Source: Marsupella aquatica
Lineage: Eukaryota > Marchantiophyta
DNA: 64,000 nucleotides
Assembly: GCA_973895155.1 (NCBI GenBank)
Contig: OZ316895.1
Coordinates: 24,614,001 to 24,678,000, forward strand
Direction of reading: 5' to 3'
Shown here: positions 60,339-64,000 of the stretch, one piece after another
Layout: each line of letters begins with the position of its first letter
Position numbering within the stretch: the stretch's first letter is position 1
Translations under genes and position numbers: made by a program
The notes under the pieces: model-generated
The model's input: only the letters and a program-made list of their open reading frames with translations
Database searches by the model: none
What the model was told of the DNA's origin: nothing

Positions 60339-60753
60339 TCCGGAATATGAAAAGAAACTGGCAGCCGGGAAGCTTCTTTGAATATTCTGGGAGCAGGTTA
60401 CAACCTATAACCTCAGCCCTGCCTTGCATTAGCGTACTTAACTCCTGCCCGGAAAGAGGTTACCGACTCAACTTTTCAGGACACCAGATTATGACTATAG
60501 CAGGCCCCTGTAGAAATGGTTACACACCGGTAATCTCTTCTCCTGACAAGATTTACGGCCTCATGGTTCATCAAGTAAACGTGGTTACAAGACCCCGCTT
60601 CGAGAATTCAAAAACGGGGGAGGGAGCTAGAACCCACCCCATAAGGCAGGTGTTAGGGCCTGGTAAGGTTGCATAACTTTCAACTTGTTACTCACTTGTT
60701 TCTGTTGGAGTCCTAGGAGGCAATAGGCTAATAGCATTCTTGAAAGTCTAGGG

Positions 60754-61747
60754 GAGATATATGCTTGATGGCCCCCTGGTGAACCTTTCTTACCTGATGG
60801 GCCCTAGGTAACTTTTTTTACCAAGTAGGACCCCTCTTAATGACCAGTACACCAGTTCTTGTGTGGTGCCTACACCTGTCCTTGTGTGGTGCCTACTATT
60901 ATGGTGACTCCAAGCAAACTGCACAGTTGAACCGTGTGGTCAACCTTGCATGGTCGACCGAGAAACCACGGAGATGATTCAGGAGAAACTGCGAAAAGCG
61001 ACGGCCGCTGTCGAAACTATGATTTGAAGACAATATGCATATGTCTTCGGATTCAATGGGTTAATGCCTGAAGACTCAATGGATTATGTCTTCCCGTGTT
61101 TCAAGGTTTAGGGTTTAGGGTGTACCCCGACACCTTTGGGTCTGTCTTCTTTTGAAATTGTTTGTATGCATTGCACAGGGAATATTACTATTTTTTGAGC
61201 GCAATTGTCAATCATTTGCCAATTTTTGTTGTGGCGGCAGTAGGCAAATTCTGAACATTGAACTTGAATATTCTTTGTGGACATTTGGAGGTACCCCACA
61301 CTGACGCTGACAGTCGTGCATGAAAACATCATGAAAAACCCATGTGCGCAACGTGAAAAACATACCTAATAACTACCCCATGATACGGTAAAAATTTGAA
61401 CCTGAAGACATAATCCATTGTGTCTTCAGGCATTAACCCAGTGACTCCGAAGACATAATGCATATTGTCTTCAAATCGCAGTTTCGACAGCGGCAGTCAC
61501 TTTTCGCGGTTTCTCCCGAATAATCTTTGTGGTTTCTTGGTCGACCATGTAAAGTCGACCGCACGGTTCAACTGTGCAGTTTGCTTGGAGTCACCATACA
61601 TAGTAGGCACCACACAAGGACAGGTGTAGGCACCACACAAGAACAGGTATACTGGTCATTAAGAGGGGTCCTACTTGGTAAAAAAAGTTACCTAGGGGCC
61701 CATCAGGTAAGAAAGGTTCACCAGGGGGCCCATCAAGCATATATCTC
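60754..61747. mobile_element. Foldback element copy 2 (Mutator-like), reverse orientation
   Basis: This 994-base copy of the element at 32131-33127 has arms of 340 and 344 bases (60754-61093 and 61404-61747) and a 310-base spacer. The spacer reads in the opposite direction to copy 1, including GGTTTAGGGTTTAGGG. The flanks AAGTCTAGGG (left) and GAGTTTGGGG (right) agree at 7 of 10 positions, and all three differences are transitions. They may be an aged target duplication, older than that of copy 1. Confidence 0.82.
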
Positions 61748-61757
61748 GAGTTTGGGG

Positions 61758-64000
61758 AGATGAGGTGATCACTACCAATGGGTAATTGTAACGTGCAAGC
61801 AAACAGTAAAAATTTTACTCGCACGAGCAACAAAAATATTTTGCATGACCCCTATTTTTCTACATGCAACTGCCTCGCTATCAACTACCTGGTTGGTAAC
61901 ATCCCTTTTGGGGACTCCCTTTTTGCTAGCAAGCTCGCTAGCCATCTGGAGTCTTTAAAAAAACACCAAAAATGTAAAAGGCACCAAAAAGCAACTGAAA
62001 TTTGGAGCCATTATTGTCTCGCTATCAAAATCTACTAGCTATCAAAATCTCCTGTTTGCTCGCAACATAGAATACCTCACTACCAATAAGTTGGGATCTA
62101 ATTGTTGTATCACCTCCTTCAAATCACTGATGTGATTAAACCACAACTGCCCTTCAAAAGCTGAGGGTTACCTGTATTTACCATTAAAAGGAGATTTTTC
62201 CTGAAGTTGTGGAGCAAACAGGCATGCTAGAGGAGAACAATGATTGAAATGTGGAAAAAGGGGAAGTTGTGGTTTAAGATAAGGTAATCTTCAATCCATG
62301 ATTCCCTGATGCACCTGAATACTCAGACTATCCATTCAAGCAAGAGGTGAGGTATTCCTAGGTCAAACTCAAGGTTATATCTTTCTTCCTGGTAATGGAA
62401 TGGCTGATCTACAGGAGGATAAGGAGATAGTTGAGCGGTCCCTTTGTTAGTTCAAAAGATTGGCAGCAAGTTCTCCATGTGGAAATCTCATTCATGGAGG
62501 CAAACGCCTACTAATCACCTTATTAACAATTGAACCTAATTCTTCAAGGTTACATCCAAGCATAGCCAGCTATTGGTGCATTTGTGAGTACTGTACCAAA
62601 ATCAGTAAAAATTGGGCTATGATTCATGTCATGTAATCATGTTCAAACAATTTAAACAGTTGTCACTTTGGCCTAGTACAAGTGAGAGGTTACCATCATT
62701 AGGATAATTTTCAATCTCTGCAGAGCAATGTATCTATCATTGAAAGGGTCTGGTCAAGTCCTAAACCTATCTTTGGTGTCCATCAAGCAGGGCCTGGTCA
62801 AGTCCTTAGTCAATCTTTGGTGTCCATAAGTCCTCAGGCAAAGAACCTTGCCAGACCTTGTGGCAAAGAACCTCAGGTCTTCCAAGAATTATGGATCATC
62901 TTCAGATTCTGCAAGGTTATTGGACCCTATTAGTTTGATGGGAAACGGAAGCCTAGATTTATCACCACTTTTTGCCAGACAACCTCAGTCTACCGAAGTT
63001 TATGGAGCATATTCGGGTCCTGCAAGCTCCATATTGGACCCTATCAGTGATGGGAAACATGAGCCTGGATGTATCAACACACCTGAGGTCATCTAAGATC
63101 TATGGAGCATCTTAGATAGATTTTGCAGACTTAAGGACTTTCAAGATTTATGGATCATCTTAGATAGATTTTGCAGACTTAAGGACTTTCAAGATCTATG
63201 GAGCATCTTCGGTAGATTTTGCAAGTTTAAAGACTTTTGCTAGTTTTGTCTTTGCATTTTTCTTAGTATTTTATATTCTACAATTTATACACCTTGCTAC
63301 TGTAGGAGGTACTTATTCAATGCATTATCAATAGAGGAATATATGCAACTCGAAATATTAAGAAGTTGCCGTATAAAACCAAATAACGGCCTGAAATACT
63401 CACTGTGGTTTTAATGTCTACTTCCTTCTTTACAAGGTTGCTGCACCTTTAAGCAATCTCCCCCAAATGGTAATAACGAGCTTTTAGTACCATTTTTTTG
63501 AAAGGGATTCTCAATAGTTTAGAAGCTAAAGAGTTGTCTACTAGAAAAATCACATGTCCGGATAGAAGTGGGGCCAACACTTTGTAAAGGAAGAAGGGGT
63601 GAGTAGAAGACAGTTTGTAAATGAATAAGCATTGAAACACAAGTACCAAGTCACCCAAAACCAATTTATTCTTGCTTTAAAGTGGATATTAGACAATTCA
63701 TTCAAACTCTAAAAAGAAAATTAATGATTAATCCTCTTGAACCCGAAACATTTCCAGACAAAATGTTTTACGTTTCGGGATGGACCCTTCACACTTTTAG
63801 GTACTTCAGACTTCAGCCATGTTACTTTTTTTGTCTCTTTCCAAAATTCACTGACTCGAGTGTTTTAGTTTCTGGTTAGAGACGTTCCGGGCCATTATGT
63901 TCCCTCAAATTTGGACTAAACTCCTGGTTTGTACTTCAAGATGAACATGCTATATGGAATCTAAGCTCACTGAGCCCATGGAACAATAGTTGTGATGCCA
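61758..64000. other. Stretch with no recognisable gene to the window end
   Basis: Short frames only. It contains a duplicated TTTGGTGTCCAT segment (about 62750-62830) and the 48-bp array at 63.1 kb. A frame may be cut by the window end, but none is convincing. Confidence 0.45.
63101..63244. repeat. Three tandem copies of a 48-bp unit
   Basis: Copies start at 63101, 63149 and 63197. Each runs TATGGA(G/T)CATCTT, AGATTTTGCA, then GGACTTTCAAGAT or a variant. The first two are almost identical. Looser relatives (TTATGG, CATCTTC, CTGCAAG) occur at about 62890 and 63000, so the array grew from an older, diverged one. Confidence 0.85.

Larger units (their letters stand above)
59541..60753. other. 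Stretch with no recognisable gene
   Basis: No assignable frame. It holds the 32-bp duplication and the hairpin at 60.25-60.34 kb. The last 10 bases (60744-60753) are a decayed target duplication of the next element. Confidence 0.5.

Overview
The window reads as nuclear DNA of a land plant with a gene-poor, repeat-rich genome. The evidence is plant-type heavy-metal-associated (HMA) domain genes, a LINE whose first ORF has the plant CCHC-knuckle form and whose second has APE-endonuclease, reverse transcriptase and zf-RVT regions, hAT-like and Mutator-like non-autonomous elements, and a CCCTAAA-type telomere-like motif inside one element. The spliced gene has introns of 141, 199 and 309 bp. I cannot name the species; a non-seed plant is only a guess. 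I recognise no rRNA, tRNA, CRISPR array or organelle gene.

Genes. Four intact small HMA-domain genes lie at 8.9-9.2 kb (minus), 11.9-12.9 kb (plus, four exons), 35.3-35.8 kb (plus) and 54.7-55.4 kb (plus). All carry the plant-style Cys-Cys-x-x-Cys metal-binding loop. None ends in a CaaX box, so they look like HPP-type metallochaperone-like proteins rather than isoprenylated HIPPs. Genes 1, 2 and, more weakly, 3 and 4 share a short aromatic N-terminal motif, which also supports the first splice junction I propose in gene 2. A possible decayed fifth copy, the C-terminal half of an HMA fold, lies just downstream of gene 2 at 13.17-13.33 kb. The set looks like an expanded local cluster of one family, loosely spaced by transposon-filled DNA.

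Mobile DNA. A full-length LINE (23,892-30,562, minus) is bounded by perfect 14-bp target duplications, but its two ORFs are broken by frameshifts and stops. A 5'-truncated LINE tail (18,065-18,278) has 11-bp target duplications. A GC-rich hAT-like element (16,728-17,332) has perfect 8-bp duplications and is filled with G-rich tandem repeats. Two copies of a ~1-kb foldback element with ~340-bp inverted arms (32,131-33,127 and 60,754-61,747) lie in opposite orientation; the first has a perfect 10-bp duplication. A 241-bp palindromic element (58,929-59,169) interrupts a ~100-bp repeat family, and a neighbouring unit of that family shows the uninterrupted form. A reverse transcriptase fragment of a different LINE lies at 57.6-57.9 kb.

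Other repeats. An AT-rich 17/18-bp minisatellite (31.0-31.4 kb) has a shorter inverted relative at 48.55-48.67 kb with the same head sequence. Local tandem duplications of 14 to 111 bp are scattered throughout. The remaining DNA, most of the window, holds only short open frames that I could not tie to any protein family.
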